Shown here in pieces: positions 8,561-17,069 of a stretch of DNA of 32,678 nucleotides. How positions within the stretch are numbered: the stretch's first letter is position 1; each line of letters opens with the position of its first letter. The notes beneath the pieces were generated by a model that saw only the letters and a list, made by a program, of their open reading frames with translations, did not search any database and had not been told where the DNA came from. The stretch is from an uncultured Alphaproteobacteria bacterium (GTDB lineage Bacteria > Pseudomonadota > Alphaproteobacteria > RF32 > CAG-239). The position numbers and the translations under genes were made by a program. Where the stretch lies: contig CAKQMD010000018.1 of NCBI GenBank assembly GCA_934254925.1, positions 1-32,678 on the forward strand, read 5' to 3'.

Positions 8561-11500
8561 TTAGTCATGCAACTTGGCGTTGACTTTTTCCCGCCAAGTT
8601 TGGAATAAGACGTAAAGCAGCGGAATCACCAAAAGCCCCGCCGCCGTTCCCAGCAGCATGCCGTAGAACACCGGAACGCCGATGGCAACACGGCTGCCGG
8701 CGCCGGCGCCGGTGGCGACGATCATCGGCAACACGCCGAGAATGAAGGTGAAGGCCGTCATCAGCACCGCACGGAAACGTTCTTTGGTTCCGATCAAAGC
8801 GGCTTTGATGATGGATTGCCCCTGCTCTCTCTGCTCTTTGGAGAACTCCACAATCAAAATGGCGTTCTTACTGGCCAGACCGACCAAAAGAATCAGACCG
8901 AGCTGGGCATAAATGCTCAGCGGCAAACCGGTGACGAACAAACCGGCAAGAGCGCCGATCATGGCCACGGAAACCGACATCAACACCGGCAAAGGCGTCG
9001 ACCAGCTTTCATATTGCGCCACCAAGAACAAATAACCGAAAGTAACGGCCAGAGCGATCAGATAGCCGATTTGCCCTTGGTTAGACTTCTCTTGGAAGCT
9101 CATGCCGGACCATTCGTAACTGTATCCGCTCGGCAAAGATTTAGCCAGTTGTTCCACCGAATTCATCGCCTGTCCGGTCGAAACCGAGCGATTTTGCACG
9201 GCAGTGACGGCAGCACTCGGATACTGGTTATAGCGAGTCACTACGCGCGGCGAGAGAACCTTGGTCAATTTCACCACGCTGCCAAGCGGCACCATTTGTC
9301 CGGTTTGGCTTTGGACATACAGATCCTTAATGCTCTCAATGTCCTTACGATAAGGCCAGTCAGACTGGATCACCACCTTGTTGACCTGGGTACCGAAGTT
9401 GATGTCGTTGACATAGCTTGACCCCAGATAATTTTGCAAAACGCCGAAAATGCTGCCAACGGAAACTTTCAAAGACTCCGCCTTGACGCGGTCAATGTCC
9501 ACGTAGACGTTCGGCGTTTTGGAAGTATAAGTCGAATAGGCATACATAATGTCCGGCGAGGCGTTCAACTTGCCTAAGAAGCCCTGCATGGTGGCATCCA
9601 ACTGCTGCGGATCGTCCGTATTCAGAGACTGCAGGCGGAAATCCATACCGCCGCTGGAGCCAAGTCCCGGAATCGCAGGCAATTCAAAAATTTGGATATC
9701 AGCATCAGGCAGGCCGATCAATTTGGCACGCAGACGGTTCATGATATTGGTCGACAGCAGTTCGGGATCTTTACGCTTGTCCCAAGGTTCAAGAATGACA
9801 ATCGCCATGGCTACGTTTTCACCGCTGCCGCCGATCATCGAGGTGCCGATTACGTTCATGACGCCGCTAACTCCCGGCTCGTTCTTGAGCGTGGGATAAA
9901 TCTCATGCACAAATTTTTCCGTCCGTTCGCGCGAGGCGCCTTCCGGTAACTGGATGTTCATCATCAGAACACCTTGGTCTTCATCAGGAATAAAAGACGT
10001 CTGACTGATGGACAGCAATGACCACACGGCAAGCAGCAACAACCCCAGCATCAGGGCAATAACGCTGACTTTGCGCGCCACGATCGCCACAATGGAGGTG
10101 TAGCGGTCGCGGATTTTGTTCAGGCTCTGGTTAAACCAAAACAACGGCCCGCTTTGGAACGGCTTCAACGGCCGCAACATTGTCGCGCACAAGGCCGGCG
10201 ACAAAGTCAAGGCATTGATGGCCGAAAAAGCCACCGCCGTCGAAATCGCCACGGCAAACTGCTGATAAATACGTCCGGTAATGCCGCCTAAGAAACCGAC
10301 GGGGACGAAAATCGCCAACAGCACCAATGTGGTGGCCACAATCGCACCGGAAACCTGCTCCATGGCTTTGATGGTCGCTTCTTTCGGAGAGAGCCCCTCA
10401 TCTTCCATCAGGTAAAGAACACGCTCCACCACGACGATGGCGTCATCCACCACCAGGCCGATGGCCAAAACCAAACCGAACAATGTCAGAAGGTTGATGC
10501 TGTAGCCCAAAGCCAACATGACGGCAAAGGTTGCAAACAAAGACACCGGAATGGTCAGAGACGGTACCAAAGTCGCCCGCCAGTCCTGTAGGAAAATGTA
10601 ACAGACCAAAATCACCAATGCAAAGGTCAAAATCAGCGTCATGACCACTTCGTCAATGGAGGCCTGAATGTAGTCCGTGGCATCATAGCCCACGAGATAG
10701 CTGACGTCTTCGGGAAAGAAGGCCGACAGACGCTCCAATTCGGCTTTCACGCGTTTCATGGTATCCAAAGCATTAGCTCCCGACAGCAGGTTCATGGCAA
10801 TGGACACCGACGGCACGGAATTGAACTCCGAAGTGACGTTGTAGCTCTCCTGACCGATTTCAACCCGGGCAATGTCTTTCAAATAGACCAGGCCACCCTG
10901 CTCCGCCGTCCGAACAATAATGTTTTTAAAATCTTCGACTTCATTCAGACGACCGTCCGTTTGCAGAGAATAGACCATCTGCTGAGTGCCGTCGCCAGGC
11001 ATGGCACCGACTTTACCCAAAGAAGGCTGGTAGTTTTGGCTCTCAATGGCCGCGGTGATGCTGTCTATCGGCAGATTCAGCGCCGTAATCTTGTCAACGT
11101 TTAACCAAACGCGCATACTCAGTTTGGAGGCATAAACGTTGACTTCGCCCACGCCGCTGACACGGCTTAGGTTGTTTTTGAGGTTGTTTTCAACATAGTT
11201 GCTCAGATACAGCACATCTCGCGTGCCTTTGGGAGACAAGACGGTAATAAAGCCCAGCATGTCTGAAGAACGCCGCTTCACGGTCAGCCCTTGTCTCGTC
11301 ACTTCCGTCGGCAGTTTTGAAGTGGCCTGCTGGATGCGGTTTTGCACCTTCACCTGAGCCATATCGGGGTCTACCCCCACCTTAAAGGTAACTGTCAGAG
11401 AATAGCGGCCGGAATTTTCCGAAGAAGAATTCATGTAGAGCATATCTTCAATACCGTTGATTTCCTCTTCCAACGGAATACCCACGGTTTTGGCCAAAAC

Positions 11501-11668
11501 TTCGGCGCTGGCACCGGGATAGTTGGCGCTGACCACGACTTCCGGCGGGGTAATTTCCGGATAAAGCGAAATCGGCAGAGAAAAGACAGAGATTACCCCG
11601 GCCAAAGTCAGCACGATGGAAATAACCATCGCAAAGCGCGGTCTTTCAATAAAAACTCTCGAAAACAT
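8561..11668 (-). CDS. RND multidrug efflux pump, inner-membrane subunit (AcrB/MexB-like, HAE1 family)
   Basis: The 1035-residue product has the usual size of the AcrB/MexB family, which exports drugs and detergents from the periplasm and inner membrane using the proton gradient. The N-terminal segment MFSRVFIERPRFAMVI leads into TM1, and a large periplasmic loop follows. The proton-relay acidic pair is present in TM4 at Asp408-Asp409, within a GLVVDDAIVVVE motif. The C-terminal half repeats the fold, with a second porter loop and a last TM bundle ending near residue 1025. The ATG lies 3 bases after the fusion-protein stop, and a GAGGAG ribosome-binding site overlaps the end of that gene. No outer-membrane factor gene is in the window, so a TolC-like partner must be encoded elsewhere. 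The substrate cannot be told from sequence. Confidence 0.96.
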   Translation of the reverse strand: MFSRVFIERPRFAMVISIVLTLAGVISVFSLPISLYPEITPPEVVVSANYPGASAEVLAKTVGIPLEEEINGIEDMLYMNSSSENSGRYSLTVTFKVGVDPDMAQVKVQNRIQQATSKLPTEVTRQGLTVKRRSSDMLGFITVLSPKGTRDVLYLSNYVENNLKNNLSRVSGVGEVNVYASKLSMRVWLNVDKITALNLPIDSITAAIESQNYQPSLGKVGAMPGDGTQQMVYSLQTDGRLNEVEDFKNIIVRTAEQGGLVYLKDIARVEIGQESYNVTSEFNSVPSVSIAMNLLSGANALDTMKRVKAELERLSAFFPEDVSYLVGYDATDYIQASIDEVVMTLILTFALVILVCYIFLQDWRATLVPSLTIPVSLFATFAVMLALGYSINLLTLFGLVLAIGLVVDDAIVVVERVLYLMEDEGLSPKEATIKAMEQVSGAIVATTLVLLAIFVPVGFLGGITGRIYQQFAVAISTAVAFSAINALTLSPALCATMLRPLKPFQSGPLFWFNQSLNKIRDRYTSIVAIVARKVSVIALMLGLLLLAVWSLLSISQTSFIPDEDQGVLMMNIQLPEGASRERTEKFVHEIYPTLKNEPGVSGVMNVIGTSMIGGSGENVAMAIVILEPWDKRKDPELLSTNIMNRLRAKLIGLPDADIQIFELPAIPGLGSSGGMDFRLQSLNTDDPQQLDATMQGFLGKLNASPDIMYAYSTYTSKTPNVYVDIDRVKAESLKVSVGSIFGVLQNYLGSSYVNDINFGTQVNKVVIQSDWPYRKDIESIKDLYVQSQTGQMVPLGSVVKLTKVLSPRVVTRYNQYPSAAVTAVQNRSVSTGQAMNSVEQLAKSLPSGYSYEWSGMSFQEKSNQGQIGYLIALAVTFGYLFLVAQYESWSTPLPVLMSVSVAMIGALAGLFVTGLPLSIYAQLGLILLVGLASKNAILIVEFSKEQREQGQSIIKAALIGTKERFRAVLMTAFTFILGVLPMIVATGAGAGSRVAIGVPVFYGMLLGTAAGLLVIPLLYVLFQTWREKVNAKLHD

Positions 11669-11671
11669 GGT

Positions 11672-12841
11672 TTATTGTATCTCCTCTTCGGCGACAGGAA
11701 CCAATGCAGCTTTTACCTTCTGGCCGTTTTTGACCTTCTGCAGTCCCTGGACTATCACTTTTTCTCCGGCGGTCAGACCTTCTTTCACAACCTGTTTGTC
11801 GCCCATTACGGCGCCCAAGACGACACGGCGCTGCTCGGCGATGTTATCGTCGTTGACTGTCACCACATAGTTGCCGTTTTCATCCTGGGCAACTGCGGCT
11901 TGCGGAACCAACAGAGCATAAACGTCATCAGCCGTGCCAACGCGAATGTCGACGTAATTGCCGGGCAGCAACAGATTTTTGTCATTGCTGTATTCGGCAT
12001 AGACGGTAATCGTCGCGGTTTCGGAGTTGATTTCATTATCGGTAAAACGAGATTTGAGGTGATTTTGCAAAACCTCGCCGTTGGGCAGAACAATCTCGGT
12101 TTTTATTTTGGTTTCCCCGGCGTTTTGAAACATGCCGCGAGAATTCAGCATGTCTTTATCCGTAATGGAAAAGGCCACGCGAATCGGATCTACCTGGACA
12201 ATGCGAGCCAGATCCTGCGTGGTGGTGTTCACGTAGTTGCCTTCTGTTACCTGTGCTTTGCCAATGTAACCGGTGATCGGCGCTTTGATGACCGTATAGT
12301 TCAAATCGATCTTGGCCAGTTCGAGGTTCGCTTCGGCCTGTTTGACCGCGGCAACCGCCTGCAGATAATTGCTTTCCGCCGTATCAAACGTTGCTTTTGA
12401 GGAAATGTTCTGTTTGCTCAAAGACTTTTGGCGCTTATAATCGCGTTCGGCCCGTACCAGGCTGGCTTTGGCCGCAGCCAGTTCCGCCTCGCGCAGATCA
12501 ACGGTGGCAACATATTTGTTTTGTTCGATAATAAACAAAATATCCCCTTCATTGACTAAAGACCCTTCCTGGAAGAGCACTTTTTCAACATATCCGGTCA
12601 CCTGGGGTTTGAGGTTGACGCTCTTAATCGGCTCGACATGGCCGATAAAGTTCTTTTTCGGCGCAATATTGGCCGAAGAGATCGGTTCAACCAAAACATA
12701 AGGCTCGCCGCCGCCCATTCCTGCCGAAGCAGGAACCTGAGGCGTCAAACGCCCTTTGAGATACCAGCCGATCATTCCGCAGAGAAGCAGAATCAAGACT
12801 TGTCTGATAATTGCACGGTTTTTCAACTTACCTATTTTCAT
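11672..12841 (-). CDS. RND efflux periplasmic adaptor (membrane-fusion protein, AcrA/MexA-like)
   Basis: This 389-residue HlyD-family adaptor would join the RND pump to an outer-membrane channel. Residues 12-28 form an N-terminal hydrophobic anchor. There is a Cys at 21 but no convincing lipobox, so it is probably membrane-anchored rather than a lipoprotein. The barrel-sandwich (lipoyl-like) halves lie at about 65-110 and 182-210 and flank an alpha-helical hairpin rich in Ala, Glu and Lys (about 112-180). The beta-barrel and membrane-proximal domains follow to about 380. The start overlaps the TetR gene by 14 bases, and the pump gene follows after 3 bases, so the three genes form one transcript. 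Confidence 0.95.
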   Translation of the reverse strand: MKIGKLKNRAIIRQVLILLLCGMIGWYLKGRLTPQVPASAGMGGGEPYVLVEPISSANIAPKKNFIGHVEPIKSVNLKPQVTGYVEKVLFQEGSLVNEGDILFIIEQNKYVATVDLREAELAAAKASLVRAERDYKRQKSLSKQNISSKATFDTAESNYLQAVAAVKQAEANLELAKIDLNYTVIKAPITGYIGKAQVTEGNYVNTTTQDLARIVQVDPIRVAFSITDKDMLNSRGMFQNAGETKIKTEIVLPNGEVLQNHLKSRFTDNEINSETATITVYAEYSNDKNLLLPGNYVDIRVGTADDVYALLVPQAAVAQDENGNYVVTVNDDNIAEQRRVVLGAVMGDKQVVKEGLTAGEKVIVQGLQKVKNGQKVKAALVPVAEEEIQ

Positions 12842-13451
12842 TGTTTTTCAAACCTCTTATTAAAATGTCAAATGCCCGGGAGACCATCTCCGGCAGATTA
12901 AAGTCAAATTCCTTGCCGATGTAGGACGAAAGCAGCCCTTTCCATATGCCGATCACAATCACCGTCAAAGCATCCAGATCCGTTTCAGGGGATAATTCAC
13001 CACTTTTTTGGATGACAGTCAACGAATCTTTCAAATGTTTCATCGGAAAATCGCGGATAAAATTGATGGTGTTGCGAATGCGCATAAACAGAGTGTCCGA
13101 CCATTCCATCTGGAAAAACACAAAGAACAAAAAAGTGCGATAGCGCGCGTCAGAAGCAATGTCTTTGGCATTGCAGACAAAAAACTCCTTTAATTCCTCC
13201 AACGAACGAATCAGCGGCATGGCATTGAGAATCGCCAGGACCTTGCTCTCACAGTTGACCTGAATCAGACCGGCCAAAAGATCCGGCTTGTTGCGAAAAT
13301 GCCAATAAATGGCGCCCTTGGTCATGTTGATGGCTTTGGCAATGTCATCAAACGTCGTTTTGGAATAGCCTTTGGTCGAAAAAAGATCCAATGCTGCTGT
13401 TAGAATTTCCGCGCGAGTTTGCTCTGCCTCTTCTTTGGTGCGACGGGGCAT
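12828..13451 (-). CDS. TetR/AcrR-family transcriptional repressor of the efflux operon
   Basis: The 207-residue protein has a TetR N-terminal domain at about 14-60, with a helix-turn-helix near residues 32-53 (FDDIAKAINMTKGAIYWHF). The MPRRTKEEAEQTR opening resembles AcrR/TtgR-type repressors. The C-terminal half is the variable ligand-binding and dimer domain. It is the first gene of the efflux operon rather than divergent from it, so it probably represses itself together with the pump until a drug binds. An AAGGAA ribosome-binding site precedes the ATG. An AcrR-like operator half lies 24 bases upstream. Confidence 0.93.
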   Translation of the reverse strand: MPRRTKEEAEQTRAEILTAALDLFSTKGYSKTTFDDIAKAINMTKGAIYWHFRNKPDLLAGLIQVNCESKVLAILNAMPLIRSLEELKEFFVCNAKDIASDARYRTFLFFVFFQMEWSDTLFMRIRNTINFIRDFPMKHLKDSLTVIQKSGELSPETDLDALTVIVIGIWKGLLSSYIGKEFDFNLPEMVSRAFDILIRGLKNNENR

Positions 13452-13474
13452 CTTTTATTCCTTTGTTTCATAAA

Positions 13475-13502
13475 ATACATACATTCAGGATTGGATGTTT
13501 AA
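13475..13502. promoter_or_regulatory. Candidate TetR/AcrR operator
   Basis: TACATACATTC (13476-13486) matches the half-site of the AcrR operator I remember from E. coli acrAB. The second half (GGATGTTTA, 13493-13501) is only a loose inverted copy. It lies just upstream of the tetR start codon, where a bound repressor would block the operon. The promoter itself was not convincing. Confidence 0.5.
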
Positions 13503-13578
13503 GGCAAAAAAATTAAAATTTCAATAATTTTTTTCAATTATGTGCAAAAATCTCCCCTTCACGACCACGAGTTTCTCA

Positions 13579-13610
13579 ACAAAAAACGACGATCCTCGCG
13601 GACCGCCGTT
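13579..13610 (-). terminator. Rho-independent terminator of the 179-residue protein gene
   Basis: On the minus strand, an 11-base-pair stem (13610-13600 with 13595-13585, two G-T wobbles) is closed by a GCGA tetraloop and followed by six T. It lies about 44 bases after the stop at 13654 and isolates that gene from the efflux operon. Confidence 0.75.
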
Positions 13611-13653
13611 TCTGACAAGAAAATTGGAAAAAAAGAGTGCTTTAATGAAAAAA

Positions 13654-14193
13654 TTAAACCTGCAAACGCGAAACGAAGTCCGTTTTTACGTTGCAAATTC
13701 CCAATTCTTTGGCAATATACATCACCGCGCCTTCCCATGCTTGTTTGGGAACGACCCGATCTTCAAGAAAACCGCTGATTAAAATGTTGTTTCTTCCCTT
13801 GGCGCTGGCCGCTTCGGAAAAAGCAGCCTCGGGATAAAAACCAAACTGCCGACGGATACTTTCCGCCAGGATCAGCCAGTCTTCCGTCAGAGCCTGCAGG
13901 TTTCCGACCGTTTCGGCACTGAAATAAAAGATCGGAATTCCGTCGGTTCCGCTTAATAAGACGTTAAAACTCCGGTCAATTTGTTTTTTTAATTCCGAGG
14001 CCAAAGAGATGATCTCTTTTCTGGTCCCGGCAAGAAAAAAAGAAACTGCAGAAGAAACGTCTCCATCTTTGACAACAGCGCCCAATTGCACCGGAATGTC
14101 CAAACCCTGACTATGTAGCCAGTTTTCCATGCTTTCCTTAAATTTGATTCCGTTGGTTGTTTCAACGAAAATCATTTTAGTCGCTTGTTCCAT
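13654..14193 (-). CDS. Unrecognised 179-residue protein
   Basis: I do not recognise a family. The sequence looks like a soluble, mixed alpha/beta cytoplasmic protein: no signal peptide, no membrane segment, hydrophobic strands at 34-41 and 78-92, and helices around 59-72 and 98-116. Only one Cys (167) is present. It is flanked by its own likely promoter (14249-14277) and terminator (13579-13610), which supports it as a real monocistronic gene. The ATG at 14193 has no clear ribosome-binding site; Met7 (14175) is an alternative start. An ATACATACA motif in its leader also occurs in front of tetR, which hints at shared control. Confidence 0.75.
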   Translation of the reverse strand: MEQATKMIFVETTNGIKFKESMENWLHSQGLDIPVQLGAVVKDGDVSSAVSFFLAGTRKEIISLASELKKQIDRSFNVLLSGTDGIPIFYFSAETVGNLQALTEDWLILAESIRRQFGFYPEAAFSEAASAKGRNNILISGFLEDRVVPKQAWEGAVMYIAKELGICNVKTDFVSRLQV

Positions 14194-14218
14194 AATTTTT
14201 ATTTTTTAATGATTAACA

Positions 14219-14231
14219 ATACATACAGGAT
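14219..14231. promoter_or_regulatory. Second copy of the TetR-operator-like half-site
   Basis: ATACATACAGGAT (14219-14231) shares the 9-mer ATACATACA with the tetR operator region (13475-13483), where AGGAT follows three bases later. The site lies between the predicted transcription start and the ATG of the 179-residue protein. Only a half-site is visible. Confidence 0.3.
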
Positions 14232-14248
14232 AATTAAACGTCGAATGA

Positions 14249-14277
14249 TACATAGCATTTAAATTAGACAAAATCAA
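14249..14277 (-). promoter_or_regulatory. Likely promoter of the 179-residue protein gene
   Basis: On the minus strand, TTGATT (14277-14272) is followed by a 17-base spacer and TATGTA (14254-14249) with an extended TGC in front. The predicted leader is about 48 bases. Confidence 0.55.
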
Positions 14278-14291
14278 TATTTTTTTGCAAA

Positions 14292-14927
14292 TTACAGAAA
14301 CAAAGCCCTTACTGCAGCCGTCGCCGAAGGGAAAACATAGTCGACATAAGGCAAAGACGTCTCTTGCGGTGTTATCAATACCGTCGTCAGCCCAAAGCCC
14401 TTGGCGGTTTTCAGATTGGCAGCCTTGTCTTCCAGAAAGACGCTGTCTCGGGGCTGGATTTTAAAAAGTTCAAGCATCAGGCGAAAAGAATCCGCGGCCG
14501 GCTTAAAACGACAATCAACCCGGTCATAAGTCGCAATGCCGGAAAAATCATCAATATCTATGGTCAGTTTGGCCAGAGTGTCTTTGACATGCTTAAAGAT
14601 ATTGTTGGTGTAAATAAACTTTTGTTGCGGCATGCGTTTGATTAATCCTGCCAATTCGGTGTCAGCTTCCACGGAAGCCAGATCAACGTCGCCGGAATAT
14701 TCCATGGCTTCAGGAATGGAAACGCCATATTCCTTATGCAGTCCCAGCACCGGTTCATCGTAAAGCGCGCCCCAATCAAACATCATCCGGCGCGCCGTCG
14801 CTTCATCTACCTCGGCAACCCGCGACACATAGCGGACAAAGCGCTCATTGGTCAGCTCATTGACTCGCGTTGTGGGCGGATAGAGCGTATTGTCCAAATC
14901 AAAAACAACATTTTTCAGCAACAACAA
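14292..14927 (-). CDS. HAD-superfamily phosphatase, pyrimidine 5'-nucleotidase type
   Basis: The 211-residue protein has the HAD motifs in order: motif I DLDNTLYPP with nucleophile Asp10 and acid/base Asp12, motif II YTNN, motif III Lys in FKPAADSF, and motif IV LEDKAANL. The DLDNTLYPP form is typical of the SDT1/pyrimidine 5'-nucleotidase group, which dephosphorylates UMP and CMP; a sugar-phosphate substrate is an alternative given its place. The start is TTG at 14927, one base after the malQ stop codon; the nearby ATG is out of frame. The GGAAAG ribosome-binding site lies in the end of malQ, so translation is probably coupled. It is the last gene of the glycogen operon. Confidence 0.88.
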   Translation of the reverse strand: MLLLKNVVFDLDNTLYPPTTRVNELTNERFVRYVSRVAEVDEATARRMMFDWGALYDEPVLGLHKEYGVSIPEAMEYSGDVDLASVEADTELAGLIKRMPQQKFIYTNNIFKHVKDTLAKLTIDIDDFSGIATYDRVDCRFKPAADSFRLMLELFKIQPRDSVFLEDKAANLKTAKGFGLTTVLITPQETSLPYVDYVFPSATAAVRALFL

Positions 14928-14928
14928 T

Positions 14929-17058
14929 TTATCTTTCCTTTTTTATGGCGCCGACGGCACGGACATAGGCAATGTCGCTTTCAAGACGCTCCAAAGGAAC
15001 CGGCAGTTTACGCCGCCAATTGGGATGTTTGTCGCGATCCGTGCCCGGAAGATTCTGCATCTTTTCGACGTACAGAATATCCTCCAGCTGCGCCAAAAAC
15101 ACCACCGAAGCGCTGCGCGCAACGAAGCGGTTGACCGCTTCCACGATCCCTTCGGGATAAGCCTCGCCATAGATATAGTTGCCGCTGCGGGGATTTTCAT
15201 CGGGCCAGACCCCGTTGCTGTCCAGAGCGAAAAGCAGTTTCCAACGATCCAACTCTCGCTTTTTGTAGGCGTTGTTCCGCTCCTCTTCATTGGGGATCAA
15301 CCCGAGCTGCCATGCTTGTTCAATGTCAAAGCCAAACCACCACATTTTGAGCGGGGCCATGTCATGCGTACCGATAGAGGTAAAAGCCGCCGGCGGATAG
15401 TCCGAAGGCGCCTTAAAGTCGCCCCAACCGGCGTCGTACCTTTCGGCCCAGAGCACGCTCAGCGAATGGATGTTGCGCTCGTTGATCTTCTCCAAAAATC
15501 CTTCGGGCACGTTGCCGATGCTTTCGCCGACAATGGCGCATTTGTGCAAATAGCTTTCCAAGGCTACAAGATTGAGCAGATCGTCAAAATTATAATAAAT
15601 ATAAGTTCCGTTCTCCAAATGATCGGGAATGACGTACAGCCGCATCAGGCTCATGACGTGATCTATGCGCAAAGCGCCGGCATTTTTCATATTGGCGCGC
15701 AGGATCTTGATAAAAGGTTCATAGGCTTGGTCTTTCAGCTGATAGGGGTTAAAAGTGGCCAAGCACCATTTTTGTCCGGAAGGGAAGAAGGAATCAGGCG
15801 GTGCACCGGTGCCGGCATCACGCAAAAAGAGCTCCGAATTGCCCCATACTTCGGCGCTGTCCTGACCGACGCCAACCGCCAAATCGCGATAAAAACCGAT
15901 TTTCAGTCCCAAATCTTCCACCAGTTTTTGTGCTAAGTTAAATTGTCGACCGGCCTCAAACTGCAGAAACTTGAAAAAGCCGATTTCCTCTTCATTCTCG
16001 GCAACAAAACGTTCCATCGTCGAGGAACGGGGGTTTTTATACTCTTCTTCCCAAGCTTTCCAGCCGCCCCAATATTCACGGCATTTTTGACTGTACAGGA
16101 CCTGAAAGGCACACAAAGCCTCTAAATCTTTCCCGCCTTCGCGAACAAACTGCCGATAGGCTTCCTGCCTGGCCTTGTTGTCGCCTTCCTTAAAACGCTG
16201 ATAAATTTTTCTGAGCACACGAATTTTCAGCGGATAAACCCGACCGTATTGGATCAGTTCACTGTTGCGGACTTCAAACAGTTCCGATTCAACCGATTGC
16301 TTGTCCGCCGCAATAAACTCCGGCACGTTTTCAACGTCAATATAAATCGGATTTAAAAACAATCGGCTGATTGACGAGTACGGACTGGCATTCTCCGGAA
16401 AATCATGAAACAAAACATTCAACGGATTTAAGCCGATGACTTCCGCACCGGCACGATGGCAGATGCGCACCATTTCGCAAAGGTCGGTAAAATCGCCTAC
16501 TCCCCAGTTGCGTTCGCTTTTTACCGAATAGAGCTGAAGAGCGTAGCCCCACAGCTTTTTTTCCCGCATGGCCGGATGTTCATAGCAATGATGCGGCGCA
16601 ATCGCCAAAACCGACGGATGCTTTTTGCCGGCAAAAGACAATTCAATCTGATGATAGCCGAGAGGCAAAGGATCGCTTATGCGGAGATCGGCCTTTTGAT
16701 ATGTGTTTTTGTTGATCTGCCGGTTCTCCAGCACGGTCAGCTCAAAAGTCGCCGGCTTGCCGTTAACGCTGAGTTGCAGGTCTGCCGCGGCGATACCTTC
16801 GGGTAAAACGACGTCAAGGTTTTGAAACCCGAATTCCCTAACGTAGATTTTTTCCAACACGCGACGCCAACGCATCTCGCTTGCCTTACGCAAAGATGTC
16901 GCCAGCTGCTGTTCGTCCCAGGCTGGAAAGCCCAGACGATCGGCCAGAAAACGGACCGTGTCTTCATCGGCTTCATATTCGCGGCGGACCAATCCGGCAT
17001 CGCAAAAATTCGTGGCAATTCCGATCTTGCCGGCCAGCTCCCGCAATTTGTCGTCCAT
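14929..17058 (-). CDS. malQ: 4-alpha-glucanotransferase (amylomaltase), GH77
   Basis: The 709-residue enzyme moves alpha-1,4-glucan segments between maltodextrins in the cytoplasm and releases glucose; it processes the short chains left by glycogen debranching. The GH77 landmarks are present: ALQLYSVKSERNWGVGDF at 173-190, ASPYSSISRLFLNP at 224-237, nucleophile Asp466 in RIDH, acid/base Glu512 in GESIG, and Asp566 in GTHD. The length is close to E. coli MalQ (about 694). The N-terminal 160 residues form the bacterial extra domain. A strong AGGAGG ribosome-binding site precedes the ATG. It follows glgX after 11 bases, and the HAD gene starts 1 base after its stop. Confidence 0.96.
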   Translation of the reverse strand: MDDKLRELAGKIGIATNFCDAGLVRREYEADEDTVRFLADRLGFPAWDEQQLATSLRKASEMRWRRVLEKIYVREFGFQNLDVVLPEGIAAADLQLSVNGKPATFELTVLENRQINKNTYQKADLRISDPLPLGYHQIELSFAGKKHPSVLAIAPHHCYEHPAMREKKLWGYALQLYSVKSERNWGVGDFTDLCEMVRICHRAGAEVIGLNPLNVLFHDFPENASPYSSISRLFLNPIYIDVENVPEFIAADKQSVESELFEVRNSELIQYGRVYPLKIRVLRKIYQRFKEGDNKARQEAYRQFVREGGKDLEALCAFQVLYSQKCREYWGGWKAWEEEYKNPRSSTMERFVAENEEEIGFFKFLQFEAGRQFNLAQKLVEDLGLKIGFYRDLAVGVGQDSAEVWGNSELFLRDAGTGAPPDSFFPSGQKWCLATFNPYQLKDQAYEPFIKILRANMKNAGALRIDHVMSLMRLYVIPDHLENGTYIYYNFDDLLNLVALESYLHKCAIVGESIGNVPEGFLEKINERNIHSLSVLWAERYDAGWGDFKAPSDYPPAAFTSIGTHDMAPLKMWWFGFDIEQAWQLGLIPNEEERNNAYKKRELDRWKLLFALDSNGVWPDENPRSGNYIYGEAYPEGIVEAVNRFVARSASVVFLAQLEDILYVEKMQNLPGTDRDKHPNWRRKLPVPLERLESDIAYVRAVGAIKKER

Positions 17059-17069
17059 GTTTTCCCTCC

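Noticed and set aside
11342..12400. A 352-codon plus-strand frame opposite the pump start and adaptor gene.
   Set aside because: The minus strand encodes recognisable RND and HlyD-family proteins here.
13540..13782. An 80-codon plus-strand frame starting in the gap upstream of tetR.
   Set aside because: It runs through the terminator hairpin and into the opposite-strand gene, has no ribosome-binding site and no family resemblance.
14890..15936. A 348-codon plus-strand frame opposite malQ, and similar frames opposite glgX and glgB (18189-19202, 20706-21212).
   Set aside because: The minus-strand enzymes have complete catalytic motifs; these are shadows.
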